NCBI RefSeq assembly: GCF_000744095.1
Contig: NZ_JQLI01000004.1
Coordinates: forward strand, 124,001 to 188,000
Direction of reading: 5' to 3'
Source of the DNA: Cupriavidus necator A5-1
GTDB taxonomy: Bacteria; Pseudomonadota; Gammaproteobacteria; Burkholderiales; Burkholderiaceae
DNA: 64,000 bases
Of this stretch, positions 35,792 through 44,243 are shown one piece after another (within the stretch, counting starts at the first letter, position 1; each line of letters opens with the position of its first letter). The translations under genes were made by a program, and so were the position numbers. The notes beneath the pieces are model-generated. The model did not search any database. It was not told the DNA's origin and was given only the letters and a program-made list of their open reading frames with translations.

Positions 35792-36634
35792 TCAACACGA
35801 TGCCTGTCGAAGGAATTTCCGGATGACGGGTGCCACATCGCCTGCGCGTGCAACAAGGAACAGATGGCCGTCATCGATCACGTGAAGCTTTGCCTTTGGA
35901 ATGCGCGCGGCCAGAATCCTGGCGTTAGCGAGCGGCACGATGGGGTCGTCGTTGCCGTGCATGACCAGCGTGCACTGGCGTAGTGTACCGAGCCAGGGCA
36001 GGCTGCTCCACCCCCATGCGGCCAGCAACTGATAGACGTAGCCGCGCCCCCGCGGTGGCTGGATATGCCTGGCGTGCTCCGTCAGCAAATGGGCATTCGT
36101 GCGGTAGGCGCCTCCGTAGATCTCCGCTCCGATCTTCTGCAGGTAGGCCGGGTCCGTATAGCGGCGCGGCATGACCAGCTTCGACAGGACCGAGAGCTTG
36201 CCCGGCACCATGATCACGCCGGGCGATGTCGCGGCCAGGATCAGCCGGCGGCATCGCGTCGGATACAGGTGCGCAAACTGCTGTGCGAGCGCACCGCCCC
36301 ACGATACGCCGAGAACATCCACCGGCCCGTGATGGCCGAGCCGCGTGAGCAGCTTGTCGGCCATCACGGCCAGGTTCGAGAAGCGATAGGGCACCAGCGG
36401 CACCGGCGAGCCGCCGACGCCCGGCACATCGAAAATAATGACGCCGACGTCTCCAAGGGCCTCGGCGAAAGGCTTGACCAGCTCTAGATTGGCGCCGATG
36501 CCATTGAAGACCATCAACGGCGGCGATGCGTCGCTGCCGGGGCGGATGCCCACACGCAGCGCCTGGCCATCCAAGTCGATGGTCTGGATCTGCAAGGCGC
36601 TGTCCGCCTCGAGGCTGATATTTGGTTCACGCAT
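35792..36634 (-). CDS. Alpha/beta hydrolase, medium-chain-type PHA depolymerase
   Basis: A 280-residue hydrolase whose length and motifs match the intracellular depolymerase of medium-chain PHA producers. The nucleophile S111 is in VLGVSWGGALAQQ, the Asp in HGNDDPIVPL and the His in DDGHLFLV. It is the last gene of the minus-strand operon with phasin and a class II-like synthase, the same company it keeps in pseudomonads. It would release 3-hydroxy acids from granules. A general esterase is the alternative. Confidence 0.8.
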   Translation of the reverse strand: MREPNISLEADSALQIQTIDLDGQALRVGIRPGSDASPPLMVFNGIGANLELVKPFAEALGDVGVIIFDVPGVGGSPVPLVPYRFSNLAVMADKLLTRLGHHGPVDVLGVSWGGALAQQFAHLYPTRCRRLILAATSPGVIMVPGKLSVLSKLVMPRRYTDPAYLQKIGAEIYGGAYRTNAHLLTEHARHIQPPRGRGYVYQLLAAWGWSSLPWLGTLRQCTLVMHGNDDPIVPLANARILAARIPKAKLHVIDDGHLFLVARAGDVAPVIRKFLRQASC

Positions 36635-36698
36635 TCAGGTGGCTTTCCGTGTGGGCACCGCGTTCTGGAGGGCCGGCGTTTGCCGTGCCGGCGCCGGG

Positions 36699-37121
36699 TC
36701 ACTTGCCAGGTTGCAGGCGCGCCTTGAGTTCCTCCACGTTCTCAGCCGCGCGCTTGCTGATCACCGCGAAGCAGTCCGCCTGGGTCTTGTAGGCAGTATC
36801 GGCCAGATCCTGCATGTTCGTCACCGCCTTGCGGAAGCCCTGCTGAAGCAGCTCGCTGCTGCTCTCTGATGCCTTCGCACCCGGAGTCGTGCGTTGCGCG
36901 ATCAGCGATTGCACGTCTGCCATGGCCGCGCGCAGGATGTCGGCCTGCTTCTGGGCGAGCGACTGGACGCCGGATAGTGCGGTGCCGTTGGCAGCCAACA
37001 GCGCTTCGATGTCCTTGCGGCGAGATTCCATGATCGCACCGACGTCGAAGCCCGGCAACTTGAACTGCTTGATCATGTTGGTGTACTCGGTGAACAGGTT
37101 GTTCGGCTTGGTGGATTCCAT
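36699..37121 (-). CDS. Phasin-family granule protein
   Basis: A 140-residue amphipathic helical protein: MIKQFKLPGFDVGAIMESRR is the usual phasin opening, followed by long helices rich in Ala, Gln and Glu (LAQKQADILRAAMADVQSLI). Phasins coat PHA granules and control their number and size. It lies between the depolymerase and synthase genes, which supports a granule role for this operon. Confidence 0.9.
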   Translation of the reverse strand: MESTKPNNLFTEYTNMIKQFKLPGFDVGAIMESRRKDIEALLAANGTALSGVQSLAQKQADILRAAMADVQSLIAQRTTPGAKASESSSELLQQGFRKAVTNMQDLADTAYKTQADCFAVISKRAAENVEELKARLQPGK

Positions 37122-37184
37122 GATGAAGATCTCCGGATAGTGCGGGTTGTGAAAACGGGAGTCATGCAGGCCAGCCTGGCTGCA

Positions 37185-38888
37185 TCACTCGGCAAAATAA
37201 GTCCCCGGTGAGGCGGCAAGGGGCGGGTGGCGCTTATTGCCGGCCTTTGCCGGCGCCGGGCGCAGCTCGCCGGAACGATCGGCCAGCCACTGGCGCCAGT
37301 CGTCCCACCAGGAGTCCGCTTCGGGCCTGGCGCTCAGGAGCCAGTCGTCGGGGTTCTCCGGCAGTTCCGGGTTGAGGAAGTACTTAGCCTTCGGGTTGCC
37401 CGGCGGGTTGATCAGGCTCTGGATGTGGCCGCTCGAACTCAGCACGAAGCGGGTATTGCCGCCAAAGGTCCGGGCAGTGTTGTAGACACCCTTCCACGGC
37501 GTGATGTGATCCGTGATGCCGGCCACCACGTACTTGTCGCACGAGACCTCGGACAGGTCGATCGGCGTGCCGAGCACGGTCAGCGCACGCGGCTTGGCGA
37601 ACAGGTTGCCGGCAAAGATGTCGAGCAACTGGCCATGGAACTTCGCCGGCAGGCGCGTGGTGTCGTTGTTCCAGTACAGGATGTCGAAGACCGGCGGCGC
37701 GTTGCCCAGCAGGTAGTTGTTGACCCAGTAGTTCCACACCAGGTCATTGGGCCGCATCCAGGCGAACACGCGCCCCATGTCCTCGCCCTCCAGCACGCCC
37801 TTCAGGATGCTGGCCTGCTTGGCCGCCGAGATGCTCTCCGGCGTGGCGAAGAGACCAATCTGCGAATCGGCGGTACTGTCGAGCACGGCCACCATCAGCG
37901 TGGATGCGTGGACGAGCTTCTCCTTGCGGGCTTCCAGATGGCCGAGCAACGCCGCCATCGTCATCGCACCGGAGCAGGCGCCGTGCAGGTTCACATCATC
38001 GCTGCCTGTGATGTCGCGGATCGCGGCGATGGCTTCGACCAGCGCGCTGACATAAGTGTCGAGATCCCAGTCGCGATGCTCGATCGCCGGATTGCGCCAG
38101 CTCACGACAAACACCTGGAACTGGTTCCGGAGCATGGAGTCGACGATGCTCTTGCCTTCGGACAAGTCGAAGATATAGAACTTGTTGATCTGCGGCGGCA
38201 CGATCAGTTGCGGGCGCGCATACACATTGGGCGTGGCCGGCGTGTACTGGATCAGTTCGAGTACCTCGTTGCGGAACACCACCGCCCCGGGCGAGGTGCC
38301 GAGGTTCCTGCCGACCTCGAACGCGCTCTTGTCCACCTGAGACGGCATGCCCTGGTTCGTCAATGCATCGGTGAAGATATTGCGCAGCCCGGAAATCAGG
38401 CTGGCGCCACCCGACTCGATGATCTTCCTCAGCGCAGCCGGGTTGCCGAGCAGCGTGTTGGTCGGCGACAGCGCATCGGTCATCAGCGACATCACGAACT
38501 GTGCGCGCTCCTTGCTTTTTTCGTCCAGTGCGGAGCGCTCGATGAAACCGGACAGCGCATTGCACCAGGCCAGGTAGCCTTGCATCGACATGCGGTACAG
38601 CGGATTGTCCTGCCAGGCCGGGTCCGAGAAGCGCCGGTCGCCCTTCTGCGGCGCCGTCGTCGATTTGCCGGCCAGCACCGATCCCAGCTCGCGCGCCAGG
38701 GCGGCTTCCTGCTCCAGCAGCTGCACGGGGTGGCGCACGGCCTGCACGCCAATCTGCTGCGCAGTTGCCACGATGTCGCGCGGGCGCATGCCCACAAACG
38801 GGTTGGGCCCGCGCAAGCGTGGCTTGTCCTGGGTCGCACTTGCGTCTGCTGCACTGCCGCTCTCGTGCTTTTCGATCACTGCCGTCAT
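37185..38888 (-). CDS. phaC: Poly(3-hydroxyalkanoate) synthase, class II-like
   Basis: A 567-residue synthase that resembles the medium-chain synthases of pseudomonads more than the short-chain enzyme expected in this family: RGPNPFVGMRPRDIVATAQQ at the start, then DRRFSDPAWQDNPLYRMSMQ. The triad is C305 (HGACSGAM), D460 (GITDHITPW) and H488 (SSGHIQSLI). The frame is open to 38939, but AGGAG before the ATG at 38888 fixes the start. MaoC hydratase and acyl-CoA ligase genes upstream could supply (R)-3-hydroxyacyl-CoA from fatty acids. Substrate chain length is inference. Confidence 0.92.
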   Translation of the reverse strand: MTAVIEKHESGSAADASATQDKPRLRGPNPFVGMRPRDIVATAQQIGVQAVRHPVQLLEQEAALARELGSVLAGKSTTAPQKGDRRFSDPAWQDNPLYRMSMQGYLAWCNALSGFIERSALDEKSKERAQFVMSLMTDALSPTNTLLGNPAALRKIIESGGASLISGLRNIFTDALTNQGMPSQVDKSAFEVGRNLGTSPGAVVFRNEVLELIQYTPATPNVYARPQLIVPPQINKFYIFDLSEGKSIVDSMLRNQFQVFVVSWRNPAIEHRDWDLDTYVSALVEAIAAIRDITGSDDVNLHGACSGAMTMAALLGHLEARKEKLVHASTLMVAVLDSTADSQIGLFATPESISAAKQASILKGVLEGEDMGRVFAWMRPNDLVWNYWVNNYLLGNAPPVFDILYWNNDTTRLPAKFHGQLLDIFAGNLFAKPRALTVLGTPIDLSEVSCDKYVVAGITDHITPWKGVYNTARTFGGNTRFVLSSSGHIQSLINPPGNPKAKYFLNPELPENPDDWLLSARPEADSWWDDWRQWLADRSGELRPAPAKAGNKRHPPLAASPGTYFAE

Positions 38889-38935
38889 TGCTGTCTCCTC
38901 ATACCTCGTGTCTTGCCCTGGCACCAGCCTGTGTG

Positions 38936-39400
38936 TCATGCCACCAGCAGCGCCAATGTCTCTGCGAGCAGCGCCGGCTTGCTCTCGCCGTCGATCTGCA
39001 GCTCGTTCGCCAGCTTCACCATGTAGCGGCCGTTGCCCTTGTCCGCGACGGACATCAGGGCCACGCGGCTGCGCAACCGCGAGCCGGCTTTCACCGGCGC
39101 CATGAAGCGCACCTTGTCCAGCCCGTAGTTCAGTCCGGATGAGGCGTCCTTGGGAATGAGCCCGATTTCGATGGCCAGCGATGCCAGCAGCGACAGCGTC
39201 AGGTAGCCGTGCGCGATGGTTCCGCCGAACGGGCTTTCGCGTTTTGCGCGCTCAACGTCAACGTGGATCCATTGCCTGTCGCCGGTGCATTTCGCGAAGG
39301 CGTCGATGCGTGCCTGGTCGACCAGGACCCAGTCCGAAACGCCCAGTTCCCGGCCGACAAATTTGCCCAGCGTGGCCATGCTGTACCCAGGGATGCTCAT
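38936..39400 (-). CDS. MaoC-like (R)-specific enoyl-CoA hydratase (PhaJ-like)
   Basis: A 154-residue single hot-dog MaoC domain. The hydratase motif with its catalytic Asp and His is visible as FAKCTGDRQWIHVD, followed by GTIAHGYLTLSLLA. Such enzymes turn trans-2-enoyl-CoA from beta-oxidation into (R)-3-hydroxyacyl-CoA, the substrate of PHA synthase. Position directly upstream of the synthase fits that job. An ATG at 39382 is an alternative start. Confidence 0.88.
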   Translation of the reverse strand: MSIPGYSMATLGKFVGRELGVSDWVLVDQARIDAFAKCTGDRQWIHVDVERAKRESPFGGTIAHGYLTLSLLASLAIEIGLIPKDASSGLNYGLDKVRFMAPVKAGSRLRSRVALMSVADKGNGRYMVKLANELQIDGESKPALLAETLALLVA

Positions 39401-39432
39401 GATGGTGTTTCCTTGAAACCGGTCGGGAAGGC

Positions 39433-41082
39433 TCAGGCGAACTGCTCGCGCATCAGCTTCTTGTTCAGCTTGCCGATGCTGGTCTTCTCCAGTGCGGGGA
39501 TGATCCTGACAACCTGCGGCACGGCATATTTGGAGATACGGCCTGACTCGCTGTAGGTGAGCACGTGCCGCTTGATGTCATCCTCGCTGGCGGGCGCAGC
39601 AGCGTCCGCCTTGAGCACGACCAGCGCGGCGGGCCGCTCGCCCCACTTCTCGTCCTTGATGCCGATGACTGCTACCTCGGCTACTGCGGGGTGCGTGGAA
39701 ATCAGGCTCTCGATCTCGAGCGACGAGACCCATTCGCCGCCGGACTTGATCACGTCCTTGATGCGGTCCGTGATCTGGACGTAGCCGTGGGCATCGATGT
39801 TGGCGATGTCCTGCGTATGCAGGTAGCCGCCTTCCCAGAGCTGTTCGGATGCCTGCGCATTGTTCAGGTAGCCCTGGGTCAGCCACGGCGCCCGCACCAC
39901 AATCTCGCCGCAGGCCTTGCCGTCGTGCGGCAGGTCTTGCATGTTCGAGTCCACAATGCGCAGGTCCACCAGCGGCACCGGCACGCCGGTCTTGCAGCGC
40001 AGGCGAACCTCGTCGTCGGTGTCGCGCGGGCTGGCATCGGGTGCGAGCTGCGCCAGGGTCAGCAGCGGGCCCGTCTCCGACATGCCGTAGCCGCTGAACA
40101 CATCGATGCCGCGCTCGAGTGCGGCGCGTGCCAGGCCATGGGGCAGGGCGCCGCCGCCGATCACCATCTTCCAGCGGCTCAGGTCGACGGACTTTCCTTC
40201 GGCGCAGCCCAGCAGCATATGCAGGATGGTGCCGACGCAATGCGAGAAGGTGACACCTTCATCGCGCACCAGCCGCATGATCTGGTCCGGCGCATAGCGG
40301 CCGGGGTAGACCTGCTTCACGCCAAGCACCGTCGCCACGTACGGCATGCCCCACGCGTGCACATGGAACATCGGCGTGAGCGGCATATACACATCGCCAC
40401 GGTGGAAGCGCTGACCGGATTCCGGGCTGGCCAGCGCGGCCATCAGCGTGATGGTGTGCAGCACTAGCTGGCGATGCGAGAAATAGACGCCCTTCGGCAG
40501 CCCGGTGGTGCCGGTCGTGTAGAACGTCGTTGCCCGGGTGTTCTCGTCGAAGTCGGGGAAGTCGTACTCGATCGGGCTTGCGGCGAGCAGCGTCTCGTAG
40601 TCGGTAGATAAAGGGATCGAATGCTGGGGGGCATTGCCGCCCTCATCGTCGATGCTGACGAAGATCCGGACGGTTTCGAGCTTGTCCCGGATCGACTCTA
40701 CCACTGGCAGGAAGTCCGTGTGCACGAACAGTACTTCCGCGCCGGCATGATTGATCGTGTAAAGGATCTCCTCCGGCGAGAGGCGCACGTTCACGGTCTG
40801 CAGCACGGCACCCATCATCGGCACCGCGAAATAGCACTCGAGGTAGCGGTGGCTATCCCAGTCCATTACGGCCACGGTCGTACCGTGTGCTGTTCCGAGC
40901 CGGCTCAGGCCGTTGGCCAGCCGCCCGATGCGCTCGCGCAGGGTGGCGTAGGTCTGGCGGTGCTTGCCGCGGTAGACGATCTCCTGATCGGCTGCGTGGG
41001 CAAGCGGCGTATTCAGCAACTGCTTGATCAGCAGCGGATACGCATATGCCGAGGGAGTCATTCCCATCACCTGGTCCTGCAT
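39433..41082 (-). CDS. Acyl-CoA synthetase (medium/long-chain fatty acid CoA ligase)
   Basis: A 549-residue adenylate-forming ligase. The phosphate loop YTTGTTGLPKG is at residues 188-198, and the C-terminal lysine motif is EKTSIGKLNKKL. It resembles AlkK-type medium-chain ligases. AGGAG before the ATG at 41082 selects this start over 41118. It is the first gene of the operon ligase, hydratase, synthase, phasin, depolymerase and would feed free fatty acids into it. Confidence 0.9.
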   Translation of the reverse strand: MQDQVMGMTPSAYAYPLLIKQLLNTPLAHAADQEIVYRGKHRQTYATLRERIGRLANGLSRLGTAHGTTVAVMDWDSHRYLECYFAVPMMGAVLQTVNVRLSPEEILYTINHAGAEVLFVHTDFLPVVESIRDKLETVRIFVSIDDEGGNAPQHSIPLSTDYETLLAASPIEYDFPDFDENTRATTFYTTGTTGLPKGVYFSHRQLVLHTITLMAALASPESGQRFHRGDVYMPLTPMFHVHAWGMPYVATVLGVKQVYPGRYAPDQIMRLVRDEGVTFSHCVGTILHMLLGCAEGKSVDLSRWKMVIGGGALPHGLARAALERGIDVFSGYGMSETGPLLTLAQLAPDASPRDTDDEVRLRCKTGVPVPLVDLRIVDSNMQDLPHDGKACGEIVVRAPWLTQGYLNNAQASEQLWEGGYLHTQDIANIDAHGYVQITDRIKDVIKSGGEWVSSLEIESLISTHPAVAEVAVIGIKDEKWGERPAALVVLKADAAAPASEDDIKRHVLTYSESGRISKYAVPQVVRIIPALEKTSIGKLNKKLMREQFA

Positions 41083-41308
41083 TCTGTTCTCCTGAAATAC
41101 GGAATCAGTGGCGCGCAAAGAACACTCGAACCATCACACTGTTGTGGTGCGGCGGCGTTTTGTGCTTGGGGCTATCGTCGGTGCTGGGCAAAAGCGCAAC
41201 CATCCCCCGAAAAGGGGATCGTCGATGGGGGAGGGAAAAAGGCGCGGACGGAAGCCGCGAACCGGACGACCGGTGTGAGTGCGGAGTCAGGACCGCATCA
41301 GGGACGCA

Positions 41309-44032
41309 TCAGTGGGGACGAACGAGGCCCAGGGAATGCGCGCGTGCGACCGCGTGGGCGCGCTTGTCGACAGACAGCTTGATGAAGATGCTCTTGACGT
41401 GTGACTTGACCGTCTCAGGCGCAATGCCAAGGGTGCGGGCGATTTCCTTGTTCGATTGCCCTTCGGCAATTAGGCCGAGAATATTGCGTTCGCGGCCGCT
41501 CAGCGATTCGCGTGCCGCCCCGGCGCCCGCGCTGTCCTCGGGTTGATAGCGCGCCCGCCATCCTTCCAGAAGGCGCTCGACGTAGGCGAGCAATGCCTTG
41601 TTCTGCGCTGTGGAAGGCGTGTCCTCCCGAACCGCGCGCAGCAGCGCACCCGTCTCCAGGCCCTGGTCGAGAATTGTCCGGAACACGCCTGCGGCGGCAG
41701 CGGCTTCCAGGATTTCGCGGAACACGCCCACGGCCTTCTCGCGTTCATCGGCACGCAGGAAAGCAATGGCGAGCGTGCAGCGCAGGCGCAGCGCCAAGTA
41801 GTCGCGATGCGTGCGCCCGGCGCTCTCCAGCAGTGTGTTTAGCAATGCCGCGGCATCTTGCATGCGGTTTTGGGCCATCGCCAGGTAGGCACGGCCCAGC
41901 GCGCGATAGTTTTCGATCTGTCTCGAGTTGGAGCACTGGGGGTCGTTCGAAGGCTGCGCAAGCTGGTCGAGCCGCGCGACACACGCAGCGGCTTCGCTGA
42001 CGCTGCCTTCTGCAAGCAGGAGCCGGATGCGTTCGATCAGGGAGGCGGCAATCAGCCGGTTCCATCCGCGTGCGTAGCCAAGGGATTGCGCCTGGTCGAG
42101 TAGGGCGTAGGCCTTGTCGGTGCCGGCACGGGCCACGGCGATGCGCGCAAGCACCAGGTGGGCGACCAGTACGCTGTCGAGCATGACCGCGGCATTGATG
42201 ATCGGCAATCGGTCGGCGATCAGCGCTTCTGCCTCGTCGAGCCGGTCCTGTTCGTAGCGGATCTGCGCAATCAGGGGCGCGCACACCGCGGCGGAGGGGG
42301 ACTGAGGTCCGACATGATGCTCCGCCAGGCGCATGGATTTCATGAAATGCCGCTCGGCCTGCGCGAAATGCATCTGCTGCAGCTCGGCCAGTCCGAGCAG
42401 GCAGAAGTAATAAACGGACGAGAACACATTGCGCTGGTCATCCTCGTCCGAATAGGGAATCCAGGGTGTCGCGTAGAAGCTTTCGAGATCGCCGGCCTTC
42501 CAATGGGCAAAGCGGACGACGTTCGACACCACGTTGGTGGTCCAGGCGTGGCTGGCAGGCCGTTCGAGGCAGGCCTGGGCGATGGCCAGCGCACGCGGGG
42601 GATCGTCCTGCAGCGCGGCGGCGACAGCGCGTACCGCCTGGCATTCGCAGCGGAGGCTTTCCCGCTCGGGGAGCGTTCCCGCCGTCATGTCGTCCTCGAT
42701 CGACGCCAGCATTGCCGCGGCTTCGTCGAACCGCATGGCCAGGGCCATGCCCCAGGCTATCGCCAGCCGGACCTCATCCTGGCCTCGCATCAGGCCGGCA
42801 GGAAACTGGCGTTGCCAGCCGATCAGGGTGAGCAGGTCGCCCTTCCTCACCAGTGCCATGGCGCAGTTGCCGATCAGCCTGATGGCTTCGTCGCTGTCGT
42901 TCGCGGCGATCGCATGTCGTACGGCGTCGGTCCAGAGACAGCGCGCCGCATACCATCGACAGGCGCGCAGGTGCAGGGCCGCAACCTCGTCCTGCGCGCC
43001 GGATTCGAGCCGTTGGCGCAGATACTCCCGCAGGAGGTGGTGGTAGCGATACCAGTGGCCGTGCGCGTCCATCGGTTCCAGCAACAACTGCCGCGTCGCA
43101 AGGTATTCGAGCATGGACTGACTGGCGTCGAGTCCGGTTACCGCCTGGCACAGCGATGCGGTCAGGCCATCGAGAATGGACGTGTCGAGCATGAACCGGA
43201 CCGTCTCGTCGGGCAGCCGCCAGAGCATGTCTTCGATGTAGGCAGCAATCGGGCGCGCCGTGCCGGACGGCACGACGATCTCCCAGCCGCTGCCGCCGGG
43301 TTTTTCCCGCAGAAGCGTCGATGCGGAGATGCGCAGCGCGGCTGCCCAGCCTTCCGTGGTTGCGTGCAGGTTGCTGATGTCGGGCTCCGGGAGTTTGCCG
43401 GCGCATTCGTGCTCCAGAAAACGCTGCGTTTCGTCGAGGCTGAACCGTAGCATCGATGCTTCGATCTCCAGCAGTTCGTTCTGCGCCCTGAGGCGCGCAA
43501 GTGGCAGGGGCGGGTCCGAGCGCGTGCTGATGATCAAGTGGAAATTCGACGGCGCATGCGAAAGCATGAACGCCACCGCGTCGTGAATCGCCGGGAGGTC
43601 GATCAGGTGATAGTCGTCCAGGAACAGGCAAACCTCATCCTCGACCTCAGTGAGCTCGTTGATAAGGGTCGCGATAACGGTTTGCGCCGGAATGAGCGAG
43701 GTTTCCGCCGTCAGGCCGATGGCTGATGCGCCGACGCCGCTGCACGCCTGCCGCAGCGCCTTCGCCAGATGATGGAGGAAGCGGGCCGGTTCATCGTCGC
43801 CGCCATCCAGCGACAGCCAGGCAGTGCGGGTGCCGCCCGCATGCAATCGCGTGAGCCACGCGGTCGCCAGCGAGGTCTTGCCGAACCCGGCCGGCGCCTT
43901 GATCACGGTGAGGCGCCTGGCCGTGGCCGCGTCCATCAGATCGAGCAGGCGTGGCCGATCGATCAGTCCTGCCGGCAGGCGCGGCGGAATCAGCTTCGTG
44001 GCAAGCAGGAGGGGTAGCTTCTCAGTGGCCAT
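41309..44032 (-). CDS. Large ATP-dependent LuxR-family regulator (MalT type), first of a tandem pair
   Basis: About 907 residues. An N-terminal STAND ATPase domain has the Walker A motif KAPAGFGKTSLA near residue 42 and Walker B-like EVCLFLDDYHLI, followed by a TPR-like sensor domain and a C-terminal LuxR helix-turn-helix (SGRERNILGLIAEGQSNKEI, ETVKSHVKSIFIKL). MalT and AlkS are known relatives that bind an inducer and ATP to activate transcription. It is upstream of and co-directional with the PHA operon. The ATG at 44032 is chosen for its GGGGAA sequence; the frame opens at 44146. Confidence 0.88.
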   Translation of the reverse strand: MATEKLPLLLATKLIPPRLPAGLIDRPRLLDLMDAATARRLTVIKAPAGFGKTSLATAWLTRLHAGGTRTAWLSLDGGDDEPARFLHHLAKALRQACSGVGASAIGLTAETSLIPAQTVIATLINELTEVEDEVCLFLDDYHLIDLPAIHDAVAFMLSHAPSNFHLIISTRSDPPLPLARLRAQNELLEIEASMLRFSLDETQRFLEHECAGKLPEPDISNLHATTEGWAAALRISASTLLREKPGGSGWEIVVPSGTARPIAAYIEDMLWRLPDETVRFMLDTSILDGLTASLCQAVTGLDASQSMLEYLATRQLLLEPMDAHGHWYRYHHLLREYLRQRLESGAQDEVAALHLRACRWYAARCLWTDAVRHAIAANDSDEAIRLIGNCAMALVRKGDLLTLIGWQRQFPAGLMRGQDEVRLAIAWGMALAMRFDEAAAMLASIEDDMTAGTLPERESLRCECQAVRAVAAALQDDPPRALAIAQACLERPASHAWTTNVVSNVVRFAHWKAGDLESFYATPWIPYSDEDDQRNVFSSVYYFCLLGLAELQQMHFAQAERHFMKSMRLAEHHVGPQSPSAAVCAPLIAQIRYEQDRLDEAEALIADRLPIINAAVMLDSVLVAHLVLARIAVARAGTDKAYALLDQAQSLGYARGWNRLIAASLIERIRLLLAEGSVSEAAACVARLDQLAQPSNDPQCSNSRQIENYRALGRAYLAMAQNRMQDAAALLNTLLESAGRTHRDYLALRLRCTLAIAFLRADEREKAVGVFREILEAAAAAGVFRTILDQGLETGALLRAVREDTPSTAQNKALLAYVERLLEGWRARYQPEDSAGAGAARESLSGRERNILGLIAEGQSNKEIARTLGIAPETVKSHVKSIFIKLSVDKRAHAVARAHSLGLVRPH

Positions 44033-44243
44033 CCGTTCCCCGGTCAGGCGCTGGAACTGCTCACGATAGCGGGCGGGGGCAAGCGCGGCAGCAATGAGCC
44101 GAGCTGCCGACGCAGGGCCCCGCCGGGAAAATGATACGCCCAACAAACTCGGAAATGGGGCCTCCGGTCCCTGTACTTTGCGCTGCAGTGCACAAGTCAG
44201 GCACTACTCCGGGCGGCGGCGGTAGCGGCCGGCCGTTTTCGTC

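Noticed and set aside
37227..39026. Long open frame of 599 codons on the plus strand opposite the class II-like PHA synthase
   Set aside because: It is an Arg/His/Val-rich mirror frame caused by high-GC codon use of the real minus-strand gene. It has no recognisable domain and no ribosome site.
41132..41149. Imperfect repeat CATCAC...GTGGTG upstream of the acyl-CoA ligase considered as a MalT-type site
   Set aside because: It does not share the TCACGGA core of the paired sites at 47031-47081, and the arms are imperfect.
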